Assembly: GCF_000427665.1 (NCBI RefSeq)
Contig: NZ_KE386572.1
Location: forward strand, 1,510,096-1,574,095
Length of the DNA stretch: 64,000 nucleotides
Direction: 5' to 3'
From: Geminicoccus roseus DSM 18922
Lineage (GTDB): Bacteria > Pseudomonadota > Alphaproteobacteria > Geminicoccales > Geminicoccaceae
In this document: one piece after another, positions 46,539-54,907 of the stretch
How positions within the stretch are numbered: position 1 is the first letter of the stretch
Layout of the letters: every line of letters begins with the position of its first letter
Notes under the pieces: model-generated
Database searches by the model: none
The model's input: the letters and a program-made list of their open reading frames with translations, nothing else
Told to the model about the DNA's origin: nothing
Program-made: the position numbers and the translations under genes

Positions 46539-46548
46539 GCTGCCGGCG

Positions 46549-47493
46549 TCAGCCTGCCGCTCGCCGGCGCCGGAACAGGCCGGCCGGGCGGAACAGCAGG
46601 ACCAGGCACAAGGCCACGCCGATCGCCGCCACCTGCAGGGCGGCCGCCTGCGCCTTGCCCTCCGGCGGCACCGCCAAGTCCAGCAGCATCCCCGACCCGG
46701 TCCAGATCGCCCAGACCAGCACCGCCCCGGCGATCGCCCCCTTGTGGTCGCCGGAGCCGCCCACGATCAGCATGGCCCAGACCTGGAAGGTCAGGATCGG
46801 CAAAAAGTCCTCCGGCGCGATGAAGCCGATGAAATGGGCATAGACCGCGCCCGCCAGCCCCATCACCATCGCCCCGATCACGAACGCCTCCAGCCGGAAG
46901 CGGAAGGCGTGCTTGCCCAAGGCCGAGGCGGCTGTCTCGTCCTCGCGGATCGCGCGCAGCACCCGGCCCCAGGGACCGGCGGTGAGCGCCGCGAAGCCCC
47001 GCCAGACCAGCGCCACCAAGGCCGCCACGAACAGCAGATAGGCCAGGTTCCAGGCTTGGCCGCCGCCGATCGCGTCGTGGAACGGCCGCGGGATGAAGTT
47101 CATCCCGAACGGCCCGCCGGTCAGCACCTGCAGGTTCAGCGCCACCAGCTGCAGGGTGACCGCGATGCCGAAGGTGGTGATCGCCAGGTAGTCGTGGCGC
47201 AGCCGCAGGGCCGGGATGCCCACCACCAGCGCGAACAGCCCGGCGCAGAGCATCGCCCCGGCCATGCCGACCGGGACCGGCAGCCCGAACCCGCCGATCC
47301 GGGCGGGATCGTCCGGGGTGGTCAGGATCGCGCTGACATAGGCGCCGACCAGGACGAAGCCGGCGACGCCGACATTGAACAAGCCGGTGAAGCCCCATTG
47401 CAGGTTCAGCCCGAGCGTCACCAGGGCATAATAAAGGGCGATCACCAGGAAGAAGGTCAGGTAGGCCAGGGGCCCGGCCAGGAGCTCGACCAT
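46549..47493 (-). CDS. livM: Branched-chain amino acid-type ABC permease LivM
   Basis: A 314-residue inner-membrane permease with about eight spans. 'LGLNLQWGFTGLFNVGVAGF' and 'GFIAPEDFLPILTFQVWAML' with 'VGGSGDHKGAIAGAVLV' are LivM marks. The ATG at 47493 overlaps the last base of the livH stop (TGATG). The frame is open far upstream as a shadow of livH. It forms the channel with LivH and imports branched-chain amino acids or related compounds (amides, urea, aromatic acids occur in this family). Confidence 0.93.
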   Translation of the reverse strand: MVELLAGPLAYLTFFLVIALYYALVTLGLNLQWGFTGLFNVGVAGFVLVGAYVSAILTTPDDPARIGGFGLPVPVGMAGAMLCAGLFALVVGIPALRLRHDYLAITTFGIAVTLQLVALNLQVLTGGPFGMNFIPRPFHDAIGGGQAWNLAYLLFVAALVALVWRGFAALTAGPWGRVLRAIREDETAASALGKHAFRFRLEAFVIGAMVMGLAGAVYAHFIGFIAPEDFLPILTFQVWAMLIVGGSGDHKGAIAGAVLVWAIWTGSGMLLDLAVPPEGKAQAAALQVAAIGVALCLVLLFRPAGLFRRRRAAG

Positions 47494-48407
47494 CAGCCGC
47501 GTCCCCCGAACAGCCCGGTCGGCCGGACCAGCAGGATCAGGATCAGCAGAACGAACGCCACCGCGGCGCGGTACTCGGCGCCGACCAGCGGCACCGCCAG
47601 GCTCTCGGCCAGCCCCACGATCAGCCCGCCCAGCACCGCGCCATAGACCGAGCCGATCCCGCCCAGGATCGCCGCGGCGAACAGGGGCAGCAGCAGGTCG
47701 AAGCCGAGCGTCGGGCGGATCTGCACGGTCAGGCCGGCGAACACCCCGGCCACCGCCGCGAGGCCTGCGCCGATCACCCAGGTCCAGCGCACCACCGCCT
47801 GCACGTCGATCCCGGTCACCGTGGCCAGCTGCGGATTGTGCGCCACCGCGCGCATCGCCCGGCCGAGCGTGGTGCGGGTCAGGAACAGGTGCATCGCCAC
47901 CACCAGCATGCCCGCCAGCGCCAGCACCGCGACCTGGTCCGGCGTCACCCGCACGCCGCCCAGCACCGAGCGCGGCAGCACCGCCAGGGCGATCTGGATG
48001 TCGCGGCTGTAGTATTCCGGCACCCCGCCAAAGCCGAAGAACAGGAGGTTGCGCAGCGCCAGCGCCGCGCCGAACGAGCCGATCACCAGGGTGATCGCGG
48101 TGCCGGTGCGGCCAAGCCTTTCGAACAGCAGCCGGTCCAGGAGCAGGGCCAGCAAGGCTGTCGCCAGCATCGCGGTCGCCAGGGCGGCCAGGAGCGGCCA
48201 GCCGAACGAGAGCGGGCCGAAGCTCGCGCCGGAAAAGGCCTGGAAGAACCCCAGCGCCACCAGCGCCACATAGGCCCCGAAGGTCAGGAACTCGCCATGG
48301 GCGAAGTTGGCGAAGCCCAGGATCGAGTAGGTGAGGGTGACGCCGATGGCGCCCAGGCCGATGATCGAGCCCAGGATCAGGCCGTCGGCCAGAAGCTGCA
48401 GGATCAT
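47493..48407 (-). CDS. livH: Branched-chain amino acid-type ABC permease LivH
   Basis: A 304-residue permease. 'GLGAIGVTLTYSILGFANFA' with 'HGEFLTFGAYVAL' near the N-terminus is the LivH signature. 'ARAVAHNP'-like coupling sequence is seen as 'GRAMRAVAHNPQLATVTGID', the contact with the ATPases. 'AAAILGGIGSVYGAVLGGLI' follows. The ATG overlaps the livF stop (ATGA). It works with LivM in the inner membrane. Confidence 0.94.
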   Translation of the reverse strand: MILQLLADGLILGSIIGLGAIGVTLTYSILGFANFAHGEFLTFGAYVALVALGFFQAFSGASFGPLSFGWPLLAALATAMLATALLALLLDRLLFERLGRTGTAITLVIGSFGAALALRNLLFFGFGGVPEYYSRDIQIALAVLPRSVLGGVRVTPDQVAVLALAGMLVVAMHLFLTRTTLGRAMRAVAHNPQLATVTGIDVQAVVRWTWVIGAGLAAVAGVFAGLTVQIRPTLGFDLLLPLFAAAILGGIGSVYGAVLGGLIVGLAESLAVPLVGAEYRAAVAFVLLILILLVRPTGLFGGRG

Positions 48408-49114
48408 CGCGCCGCTCCGCCCAGATAGAGTTGCGCCAGGTCGGCGGAAGAGCGCAACTCGGCGGCCGGGCCCTCGACCTGCTCGCGGCCCTCGACCAGC
48501 ACATAGGCCCGGTCGGCCAGCGCCAGGGCGGCCTTCACGTTCTGCTCGACCATCAGGATGGTGACGCCGGACGCGCGCACTTCCGCCAGCTTCTGGAAGA
48601 CCTGGCCGACCAGCTTGGGCGACAGCCCGGCCGAGGGTTCGTCCAGCATGATCATCGCCGGCTCCACCAGCAGGGCGCGGGCCACCGCCAGCATCTGGCG
48701 CTGCCCGCCGGACAGCCGGCCGGCGGGCAGGCCGCGCTGGCGCGCCAGGTCGGGGAACAGGTCGAACATCGCCTGGACCCGGGCCTTGCGGCGGCGGCCG
48801 AGGTAGAAGCCGGCCAGCTCCAGGTTCTCGGTGATGGAAAGGTTGGCGAACACGTTCTCGGTCTGCGGCACGAAGGCCAGTCCCTGGCGGATCAGGCGGT
48901 GCGCCGGGATGGCGAGGATGTCCTGGCCGTCGAACGCGATGGTGCCGGAGGTCGCCGGCACCAGACGGGCGATCGCCTTGATCAGGGTCGACTTGCCAGC
49001 CCCGTTCGGGCCCAGGATCGCGACGATCTCGCCGCGCTCGACCCGGATCGAGGCGCCGCGCACGATCGGCAGGCCGGGCTCGTAGCCGGCCACCAGATGG
49101 TCCACCCAGAGCAT
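48404..49114 (-). CDS. livF: Branched-chain amino acid-type ABC ATPase LivF
   Basis: A 236-residue ATPase. Walker A 'LGPNGAGKSTLIKAI', Q-loop 'VPQTENVFANLSITENLELA', signature 'LSGGQRQMLAVARALL', Walker B 'MIMLDEPSAGLSP' and H-loop region 'ILMVEQNVKAAL' (His replaced by Gln, the normal LivF form). ATG 49114 lies 2 bp after the livG stop. LivF pairs with LivG to power import. The longer upstream frame overlaps livG and is not coding. Confidence 0.95.
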   Translation of the reverse strand: MLWVDHLVAGYEPGLPIVRGASIRVERGEIVAILGPNGAGKSTLIKAIARLVPATSGTIAFDGQDILAIPAHRLIRQGLAFVPQTENVFANLSITENLELAGFYLGRRRKARVQAMFDLFPDLARQRGLPAGRLSGGQRQMLAVARALLVEPAMIMLDEPSAGLSPKLVGQVFQKLAEVRASGVTILMVEQNVKAALALADRAYVLVEGREQVEGPAAELRSSADLAQLYLGGAAR

Positions 49115-49116
49115 GC

Positions 49117-49896
49117 TCACGAGGGGGGCCCCTCCGGCCCGGCCTCGACCCCGCCCAGGTAGGCGTCGATCACCCTGGGATCGCGCCGCACCTCCTCGGC
49201 GCTGCCCTCCATCAACAGCCGTCCGCCGGCCATCACCAGGACCGGCCGGCACAAGGACATCACCAGGTCCATGTCGTGCTCGATGATCAGGAAGGTGACG
49301 CCCTGGGCATTGAGCGCGCGGATCTTCTCGACGATCACCGCCATCAGCGGCGGCGCCACCCCGGCCCCCGGCTCGTCCAGCAGCACCAGGCGCGGGTCCA
49401 GCATCATCACCCGGGCCAGCTCCAGCAGCTTGCGCTGCCCGCCGGACAAAGTGCGCGCCGGCGCCTCGGCCAGCCGGTCCAGGCCGACGAAGCGCAGCCA
49501 GTCCATGGCGCGGGCCTGCACCGAGGCTTCCTCCCGGGCCACCCGGGAAGGAGCGCTCCACACCCGCCAGAACCGCTCGCCGGCCTGGCCGGGTGCGGCG
49601 ACCATGACATTGTCCAGCACGCTCATCGCCGGGAACGGCCGCGGGATCTGGAAGGTCCGGCCGATGCCGTGGCGGGTGCGCTGGTCCGGGCGCTGCCGCT
49701 CGATCCGGTGCCCGCCAAAGGTCAGGCGGCCGCTGTTGGGCCGGTACATGCCGGCGATCAGGTTGAACAGCGTGGTCTTGCCGGCCCCGTTCGGGCCGAT
49801 CAGCCCGGTGATGCTGCCGGCCTGGAGCGTGAACGACACGTCGTCGACGGCGCGCACCCCGCCGAACCGCCTGGTCAATCCATGTGCCTGAAGCAA
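49117..49896 (-). CDS. livG: Branched-chain amino acid-type ABC ATPase LivG
   Basis: A 259-residue ATPase and first gene of the livGFHM set. Walker A '[19 protein letters not shown]', the LivG-specific '[20 protein letters not shown]' stretch, signature '[17 protein letters not shown]', Walker B '[13 protein letters not shown]' and H-loop '[14 protein letters not shown]'. The start appears to be TTG at 49896, an unusual start with only a GGCGG nearby upstream; no in-frame ATG fits. No periplasmic binding protein gene lies next to the cluster, so it must be encoded elsewhere. Confidence 0.93.
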   Translation of the reverse strand: MLQAHGLTRRFGGVRAVDDVSFTLQAGSITGLIGPNGAGKTTLFNLIAGMYRPNSGRLTFGGHRIERQRPDQRTRHGIGRTFQIPRPFPAMSVLDNVMVAAPGQAGERFWRVWSAPSRVAREEASVQARAMDWLRFVGLDRLAEAPARTLSGGQRKLLELARVMMLDPRLVLLDEPGAGVAPPLMAVIVEKIRALNAQGVTFLIIEHDMDLVMSLCRPVLVMAGGRLLMEGSAEEVRRDPRVIDAYLGGVEAGPEGPPS

Positions 49897-50060
49897 GTCT
49901 GCCGCCTGTAATGCGCATGCGCCGCCCGTGACGGGTTAGCGATGAACGGCGCAAAGGACAATCCGCGCCCTCTGATGCAGCGCAACAAGGCAGAGCCTGC
50001 GGAAATCTTGGGCACCAGCTAAGGATTTCTTAGGTGCCGTCTGGATTTGCGTCGGATTGA

Positions 50061-50074
50061 TCACGGTTCCGTGA
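50061..50074. promoter_or_regulatory. TCACGG-TT-CCGTGA palindrome
   Basis: Perfect 6-bp inverted repeat with a 2-bp centre in the livG/DUF1127 divergent region. It is sized like a dimeric regulator operator. No regulator is assigned. Confidence 0.4.
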
Positions 50075-50104
50075 CGAAAAGATGCAGCGATCTGTTTACG
50101 CAGC

Positions 50105-50117
50105 GCTGCGATGCAGC
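50105..50117. promoter_or_regulatory. PhaR-type palindrome upstream of the DUF1127 gene
   Basis: GCTGC-GAT-GCAGC, containing CTGC-N3-GCAG as at the phasin promoter (9889-9905). It lies 148 bp upstream of the DUF1127 start. Arms are shorter than at the phasin site. Confidence 0.4.
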
Positions 50118-50265
50118 ATGGCGGGTAGTGGGCGCGCGATCCCAGTCCTATCTTCCTGTTCGTTGGGTCCGACCAAGAGATCCGTGAGATCGGGAAGGTC
50201 CGGGAACAACCCGCCGCACGCTGGCATGAAGTCCAGCGTGTCGGCATCCGAGTGGAGTGGAATAA

Positions 50266-50574
50266 ATGGGTATCGTGCAGCAAATCCTCGACAGCCTTGG
50301 TACACAGTTTCGTGCTTACGAGACTCGTCGCTCGCTGAACCGCTTGAGCGACCGCAGCCTTGCTGATCTTGGCATGGAGCGCGACCTGATCGCCGACATC
50401 GCGACCATGGCCGCGGCCCGCAACAGCGGCACCGTCTCGCTGGCCGAGATCCGCGACATGGCTCAGCAGGCCATGCAGGCCCGCCAGGTCGAGCAGCTGG
50501 CGCCCTCCTCGCCCTCGCCGCTGGCAGCGCTCCTGGGCACGCCCAAGAGCAGCCGCCTGGCCCTTGCCGACTGA
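50266..50574 (+). CDS. DUF1127 domain protein (first of a pair)
   Basis: A 102-residue protein with a DUF1127 motif at about 20-45: 'RRSLNRLSDRSLADLGMERD', an Arg-rich helix pair common in Alpha- and Gammaproteobacteria. A variable tail follows. Members of this family are often induced by stress, and some act as small RNA-binding or phosphate/polyamine-linked regulators, but the role is mostly unknown. The start is ATG 50266 with no strong ribosome site. A second DUF1127-like gene follows 70 bp later. Confidence 0.85.
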   Translation: MGIVQQILDSLGTQFRAYETRRSLNRLSDRSLADLGMERDLIADIATMAAARNSGTVSLAEIRDMAQQAMQARQVEQLAPSSPSPLAALLGTPKSSRLALAD

Positions 50575-50644
50575 CCACCATCGACCTTTGCCGGAAACGG
50601 CACCTCGCCGGCTTCCTTCTGACCGCCGGCTTTCTCCTGACTGG

Positions 50645-50932
50645 ATGACTTTCATGCTTGCGAACCTCACCGCGCTCGTCCGCTCGACCGACGCTTGGCG
50701 CCGGTTCGAGATCGCCCGTTTCCACAACGCCGCCCTGGCCCGCGTCCGCGCCGAGCTCTCGAGCTACCGCCCGCACGAGCTGGCCGGCGACCTCGGCATC
50801 TCCACGGCCGACATCGAGCCGCTGGCCCAGGAAGAGGCGCGCCGCCGCACCGAGCTGCACATCGCGCGCCACCCGCATCTGCGCGGCGCCGCCGGCAGCC
50901 TCAGCGCCGATCTGGGCCTGGCCGGCGCCTGA
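50645..50932 (+). CDS. DUF1127-like small protein (second of a pair)
   Basis: A 95-residue protein (ATG 50645 or 50654; the frame opens at 50564). 'ARVRAELSSYRPHELAGDLG' with 'ISTADIEPLAQEEARRRTEL' matches the DUF1127 pattern (R.EL..L...EL.DLGI...DI...A..EA). It is more diverged from the family core than its neighbour, as Arg residues before the motif are fewer. The pair probably arose by duplication and shares a transcript. Confidence 0.75.
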   Translation: MTFMLANLTALVRSTDAWRRFEIARFHNAALARVRAELSSYRPHELAGDLGISTADIEPLAQEEARRRTELHIARHPHLRGAAGSLSADLGLAGA

Positions 50933-51100
50933 CGCCCCGGCCTCCACCAGGGCTCCTGCGTCCCGGCCCCGGGGGCTCCGGCGGCCTCCCCCGCCGACGC
51001 CTGGCCCCTTGCCGCACGATGACGCCCGCCCCTTGGCCGACGAGCCGGGGCGGGCTTTGTCGTTTCTTTGAGCGCCGCCGCGGCCCGGCTGTTTCCCACC

Positions 51101-51976
51101 ATGATGCTTAACGTCCGAGGACCGCTTGCCATCCTGCCCCTCCGGCCCGGTCCGCCGAGCAACAGGAAGCATCGGACGGCAACCCTTCTCGGCAGCGTCG
51201 CCGACGACCTCCTGATCGGATCGATGGTCGACGACGCGATCCATGGCGCAGCCGGGCATGACCGCCTGTTCGGCCGAAGCGGCGCCAACCTGCTGAAGAG
51301 CGGTGCCGGCGACGACATCCTGGTCGGTAGCGCGGGCGACGACACTCTGTTCGGCAACCAAGGCGCTGACCTTCTCCACGGCGGAGCCGGCAACGACCAG
51401 CTCGACGGCGGCATCGGCGACGACGTCCTGGTCGGACAGTCCGGCTTCGGCCGTCTCTAGGGCGGCGACGGACGGGACAGCCTCAGCGGGTCCGGGGAAC
51501 TGCGGGGTGGTGCCGGCAACGACGATGTTACCGGCAGCGTCCTGGGCGGTGGCGACGGCAATGACGGGCTGGATGGCGCCGACGGCGACGACCTCCTGTT
51601 CGGAGGCACCGGCGACGACATCCTGAATGGCATCGACCAGCGCGGCGGCAACGACATCCTGGTCGGCGGCCCGGGCGACGACCGCTACCTGTTCACGATC
51701 AACGGCGCCGACACCAGTCTCGGCCGCGACCTGGTCGTGGACAGCGGCGCGTTCCGCCTGGTCGTGGGCGACGACAGCGTGCCTCTGGACGGTAACGGCG
51801 ACGGCGTCATCGATGAAGGCGACCCCCTGGCAACCATCGGCCAGGCGACCTTCGACGGCCGCGCCGCCGCCTCCCTGCAGCTGGAGATCAACCATTCCAG
51901 CAGCACCGGCTACGCGGCGCTGTTCGGCATCACCGCGATCGGCGGCGACGTGATCCGCTTCAGAGTCGAGGTCTGA
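51101..51976 (+). pseudogene. RTX calcium-binding protein gene split by an in-frame amber codon
   Basis: One continuous frame of 292 codons, broken only by TAG at 51458-51460. Before it lie RTX units such as 'GSAGDDTLFGNQGADLLHGG' and 'GIGDDVLVGQSGFGRL'. Directly after it the same frame continues '[19 protein letters not shown]', further GGxGDD units, then a C-terminal domain with '[18 protein letters not shown]' and '[13 protein letters not shown]' (EF-hand-like), ending '[11 protein letters not shown]'. CAG (Gln) to TAG is a single transition. So this looks like a recent nonsense mutation, or a site of readthrough. ATG 51101 is the likely start. No protease domain is present. Confidence 0.75.
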
Positions 51977-51993
51977 CCGGCAGCCGCTGCCCC

Positions 51994-52689
51994 TCAGACC
52001 ACGGTCTTTACTCGGTCCCAGGTGTTCATCAGGTGCCGGGCCAGCACCTCGCCCAGACGCTCGCCGTCGCGCACCGCCAGCGCCTGCGCCATCTCCTCGT
52101 GCTCGGCTACGGCGCTGGCCCAGGCGTCGGGACCGCGATTGCCCAAAAAGCGGATCCGCTTCAGGCGCGCCTGGATGTTGGCCTGCACCTCGATCAGCGT
52201 CGGGTTGCGCGACAGCCGGGCGATCTGCGTGTGGATCGACTGGTTCAGCTTGTAGTAGGGCAGCCGGTCGCGCCGGGCGTAATGCTCCATCATCGCCTGG
52301 TGGATCGCCAGGAGCCCGGCTAGCTCCGTGTCGGTGGCGCGCGCGCAGGTGAGCCGGCCGGCCAGCTTCTCCAATTCGGCCAGCACCTCCAGCATCGCGA
52401 ACACGTCCTGGGCAGTCAGCCGGCGCACCACGCTGCCGCGCGACGGGCGGATGTCGATCAGCCCCTCGCCCGCCAGGGTGCGCAGGGCCTCGCGCAACGG
52501 CGTGCGCGACACGCCCAGCGTCTCCACCAGCGCCTGCTCGTTGATCCGGGTGCCGGGTGCGAGATGGCCCTCGATGATCAGGTCGCGCAGCCGCTCGGCG
52601 ACCTGCTCGTGCAGGGTCTGCCGCTGGATGAGCCCCGACGGCGGCAGGACGCCGTCCTCCTGCCCGCTCTGCGCTTCCGACAATGCCAC
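51994..52689 (-). CDS. GntR-family regulator with FCD domain
   Basis: A 231-residue GntR/FadR-type repressor. The winged HTH is at about 20-90: 'VAERLRDLIIEGHLAPGTRI', 'NEQALVETLGVSRTPLREAL' and 'LIDIRPSRGSVVRRLT'. The all-helical FCD ligand domain follows ('FAMLEVLAELEKLAGRL', 'HTQIARLSRNPTLIEV'). Start is GTG 52689 or TTG 52683; the latter has GGAG 7 nt upstream. It is divergent from the pdxA2-like/TRAP genes, the usual position of the local regulator, with an operator-like repeat in the gap. The ligand is probably a sugar acid handled by those genes. Confidence 0.9.
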   Translation of the reverse strand: MALSEAQSGQEDGVLPPSGLIQRQTLHEQVAERLRDLIIEGHLAPGTRINEQALVETLGVSRTPLREALRTLAGEGLIDIRPSRGSVVRRLTAQDVFAMLEVLAELEKLAGRLTCARATDTELAGLLAIHQAMMEHYARRDRLPYYKLNQSIHTQIARLSRNPTLIEVQANIQARLKRIRFLGNRGPDAWASAVAEHEEMAQALAVRDGERLGEVLARHLMNTWDRVKTVV

Positions 52690-52753
52690 GCTCCGCCCCC
52701 TGCCGTCCCGCCGCCAGCCATACGCCAAAATCGGTTGTGTGGGCAGATGGGCA

Positions 52754-52772
52754 TATTGTATGCAAAATGCAT
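52754..52772. promoter_or_regulatory. Putative GntR/FCD operator
   Basis: TATTG-TATG-CAAAA-type element (TTG-N4-CAA, 52756-52765) overlapping a perfect ATGCA-AAA-TGCAT repeat (52760-52772). FCD-type GntR regulators commonly bind TTGTATACAA-like sites. It lies 20 bp before the dehydrogenase start, where it would block transcription or be self-regulatory. Confidence 0.5.
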
Positions 52773-52791
52773 TAGGGGAGCTGGAGTGCCG

Positions 52792-53865
52792 ATGTTCAAG
52801 GATCAGGTGGTCGCGTTCGCCATGGGCGATCCGGCGGGAATCAGCCCGGAGCTGGCCGCGCGGCTGCTGACCGGCGAGGTTGCCGACCAGGCGGTGATGC
52901 TGGTGCTGGGCGACCGCCGGGTCCTGGAGCTGGGCGCCCGCCATGCCGGGGTCGAGCTCGACCTGCCGGTGCTGTCCGCAGGCGAGCTGGGCGATGCCCG
53001 CCCGACCCGCTCCTGCCTGGTGGATCTCGGCCATTGCGATCCCGCCGACCTGCAGCCGGGGGTCGCCAGCGCCGCCGGCGGGCGCTCGGCCCTGGCCAAT
53101 TTCCGCCTGGCGCTGCGCGCGGCCGATGCCGGCTATGCCGACCTCGTGTTCTTCACGCCGTTCAACAAGCACGCCATGCGCTTAGGGGAGCCGGCCTATG
53201 TCGACGAGATCGGCTTCATCAACCGCACGCTCGGCACGACCCGCAGCGGCAGCGAGTTCAACGTGCTGGACGAGGTCTGGAACGCCCGGGTCACCTCGCA
53301 CATCCCGCTCTCCCAGGTGGCGGGCGCGCTCAGCGCCGAGCGGGTGTTCGAGAGCCTGCGCCTGACCGTGCGGACCATGGAGGGGGCCGGCTTCAGCCGT
53401 CCCCGGATCGGAGTGGCGGCGCTCAATCCCCATGCCGGCGATGGCGGCCTGTTCGGCACCGAGGACGACCAGGTGATCCTGCCGGCGGTGGAGCGGGCGC
53501 GCGCCCTGCAGATGGCGGTGACCGGCCCGGTGCCGTCCGACACCGTGTTCATGCGCGCGGTGAAGGGCGAGTTCGACGCGGTGCTGACCATGTACCACGA
53601 CCAGGGGCAGATCGCGATGAAGCTGATCGGCTTCGACCGCGGCGTCACCCTGATCGCCGGCTACCCGTTCCCGATCGTCACCCCGGCCCACGGCACCGCC
53701 TACGACATTGCCGGCCAGGGCATCGCCAACCCCAATGCCGCGCAGAAAGCCATCGAGCTCGGCCTGAAGCTGGCAGCCCGGGCCACCGGTCCGCGCGACG
53801 ACGTGGCGATGCCGACCTTCGCGGCGCTGGCTGCAGGCGCCCTGGAGGGCGGCCCGCCCGGCTGA
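52792..53865 (+). CDS. pdxA2: PdxA2-like 4-phosphate dehydrogenase (4-hydroxythreonine-4-phosphate dehydrogenase family)
   Basis: A 357-residue enzyme of the PdxA family. 'AFAMGDPAGISPELAARLL' is the PdxA N-terminus. 'LNPHAGDGGLFGTEDDQVI' and 'MYHDQGQIAMKLIGFDRGV' carry the metal His residues. 'PIVTPAHGTAYDIAGQGIAN' is also diagnostic. The branch PdxA2 oxidises 4-phospho sugar acids such as D-threonate 4-phosphate and decarboxylates them to dihydroxyacetone phosphate. It sits with a TRAP transporter and a GntR regulator, which supports catabolism rather than vitamin B6 synthesis. The usual DUF1537 kinase partner is absent here. Start ATG 52792; a GTG lies at 52786. Confidence 0.88.
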   Translation: MFKDQVVAFAMGDPAGISPELAARLLTGEVADQAVMLVLGDRRVLELGARHAGVELDLPVLSAGELGDARPTRSCLVDLGHCDPADLQPGVASAAGGRSALANFRLALRAADAGYADLVFFTPFNKHAMRLGEPAYVDEIGFINRTLGTTRSGSEFNVLDEVWNARVTSHIPLSQVAGALSAERVFESLRLTVRTMEGAGFSRPRIGVAALNPHAGDGGLFGTEDDQVILPAVERARALQMAVTGPVPSDTVFMRAVKGEFDAVLTMYHDQGQIAMKLIGFDRGVTLIAGYPFPIVTPAHGTAYDIAGQGIANPNAAQKAIELGLKLAARATGPRDDVAMPTFAALAAGALEGGPPG

Positions 53866-53908
53866 GCCGGCCGCTCACGACGATCCGTTGCACCAAGGGA
53901 GGACGATA

Positions 53909-54895
53909 ATGAATCAGATCACGTGGAAGGGGCTGCTCGCGGGCGCCGTCCTGCTGGCCGGCACCGGCATGGCCCAGGCCCAGGAAGAGATCATCTTCGG
54001 CATCAGCGCCGCCAACGGCTCCCTGCAGGAGCGCACCGCCAGCGAGTTCGCCCGGCGCGCCAACGAGAAGCTGGGCGACCTGGCGGTGGTGAAGGTGTTC
54101 GACTCCTCCCAGCTTGGGAAGGACAAGGACATGATGCAGAAGATCAAGCTCGGCACCATGCACCTCACCCTGCCCTCCTCGACCATGCCGGAAGTGGCCG
54201 CCGAATACGCCCTGTTCGACCTGCCCTTCCTGATCAAGGACCGCGGCCAGCTCGCGACCATCGACGAGACTTTGTTCAAGGACGTGCTGGTGCCGGCCGC
54301 CGAGGCCAAGGGCTACCGGCCGCTGGCGATCTGGGAGAACGGCTTTCGCCAGATCACCAACAACAGCCGGCCGATCGAGACCCCGGCCGACCTGGAAGGC
54401 CTGAAGATCCGCACCCCCAACTCGTCCTGGCGGGTGGCGATGTTCCAGGCCTACGGCGCCAATCCCACACCGATGTCGTTCTCCGAGGTGTTCGTGGCGC
54501 TGCAGACCGGCGTCATCGACGGCCAGGAGAACCCGCTCACCAACATCGAGGCCGGCAAGCTCGACGAGGTGCAGAAATTCCTCTCGCTCACCGACCACAT
54601 CTACTCCCCGGCCTTCCCGACCGTGGGCGTGAACGCGTTCGGCAAGCTCGACCCCAAGATCCAGGACGTGCTGGCAAAGACCGCCCAGGAAGTCGCGGTC
54701 TGGGCGCGCGAGCAGGGCGAGGGCGAGGACGACCAGCTGCTGCAGCAGCTCACCGACAGCGGCATGCAGGTCAACAAGGCCGACCGCCAGGCCTTCGTCG
54801 ACGCGTCCGCGCCGCTCTACGAGAAGTTCGCCGCCGAGGTGGAGGGCGGCCAGGAGATGATCGACCAGGTGCTCTCCATGGCCGAGCAGCCCTAA
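53909..54895 (+). CDS. dctP: TRAP transporter substrate-binding protein DctP
   Basis: A 328-residue periplasmic binding protein. A signal peptide ends near 'GMAQAQEE' (about 25). 'KDMMQKIKLGTMHLTLPSST', 'IWENGFRQITNNSRPIETP', 'DLEGLKIRTPNSSWRVAMF' (with the conserved Arg that holds a carboxylate) and 'VFVALQTGVIDGQENPLTNI' are DctP marks. It binds an organic acid, probably a sugar acid such as threonate given the PdxA2 neighbour. ATG 53909 follows AAGGGAGG. It is followed by a strong stem-loop before dctQ, which should keep its level above the membrane subunits. Confidence 0.93.
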   Translation: MNQITWKGLLAGAVLLAGTGMAQAQEEIIFGISAANGSLQERTASEFARRANEKLGDLAVVKVFDSSQLGKDKDMMQKIKLGTMHLTLPSSTMPEVAAEYALFDLPFLIKDRGQLATIDETLFKDVLVPAAEAKGYRPLAIWENGFRQITNNSRPIETPADLEGLKIRTPNSSWRVAMFQAYGANPTPMSFSEVFVALQTGVIDGQENPLTNIEAGKLDEVQKFLSLTDHIYSPAFPTVGVNAFGKLDPKIQDVLAKTAQEVAVWAREQGEGEDDQLLQQLTDSGMQVNKADRQAFVDASAPLYEKFAAEVEGGQEMIDQVLSMAEQP

Positions 54896-54907
54896 GCATC
54901 CGGACCA

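Larger units (their letters stand above)
49897..50265. other. Divergent regulatory region between livG and the DUF1127 gene
   Basis: A 369-bp gap holding two palindromes: TCACGG-TT-CCGTGA at 50061-50074 and the PhaR-type GCTGC-GAT-GCAGC at 50105-50117. GATGCAGCG half-sites also occur near 49974 and 50081. No gene was seen. Confidence 0.55.
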
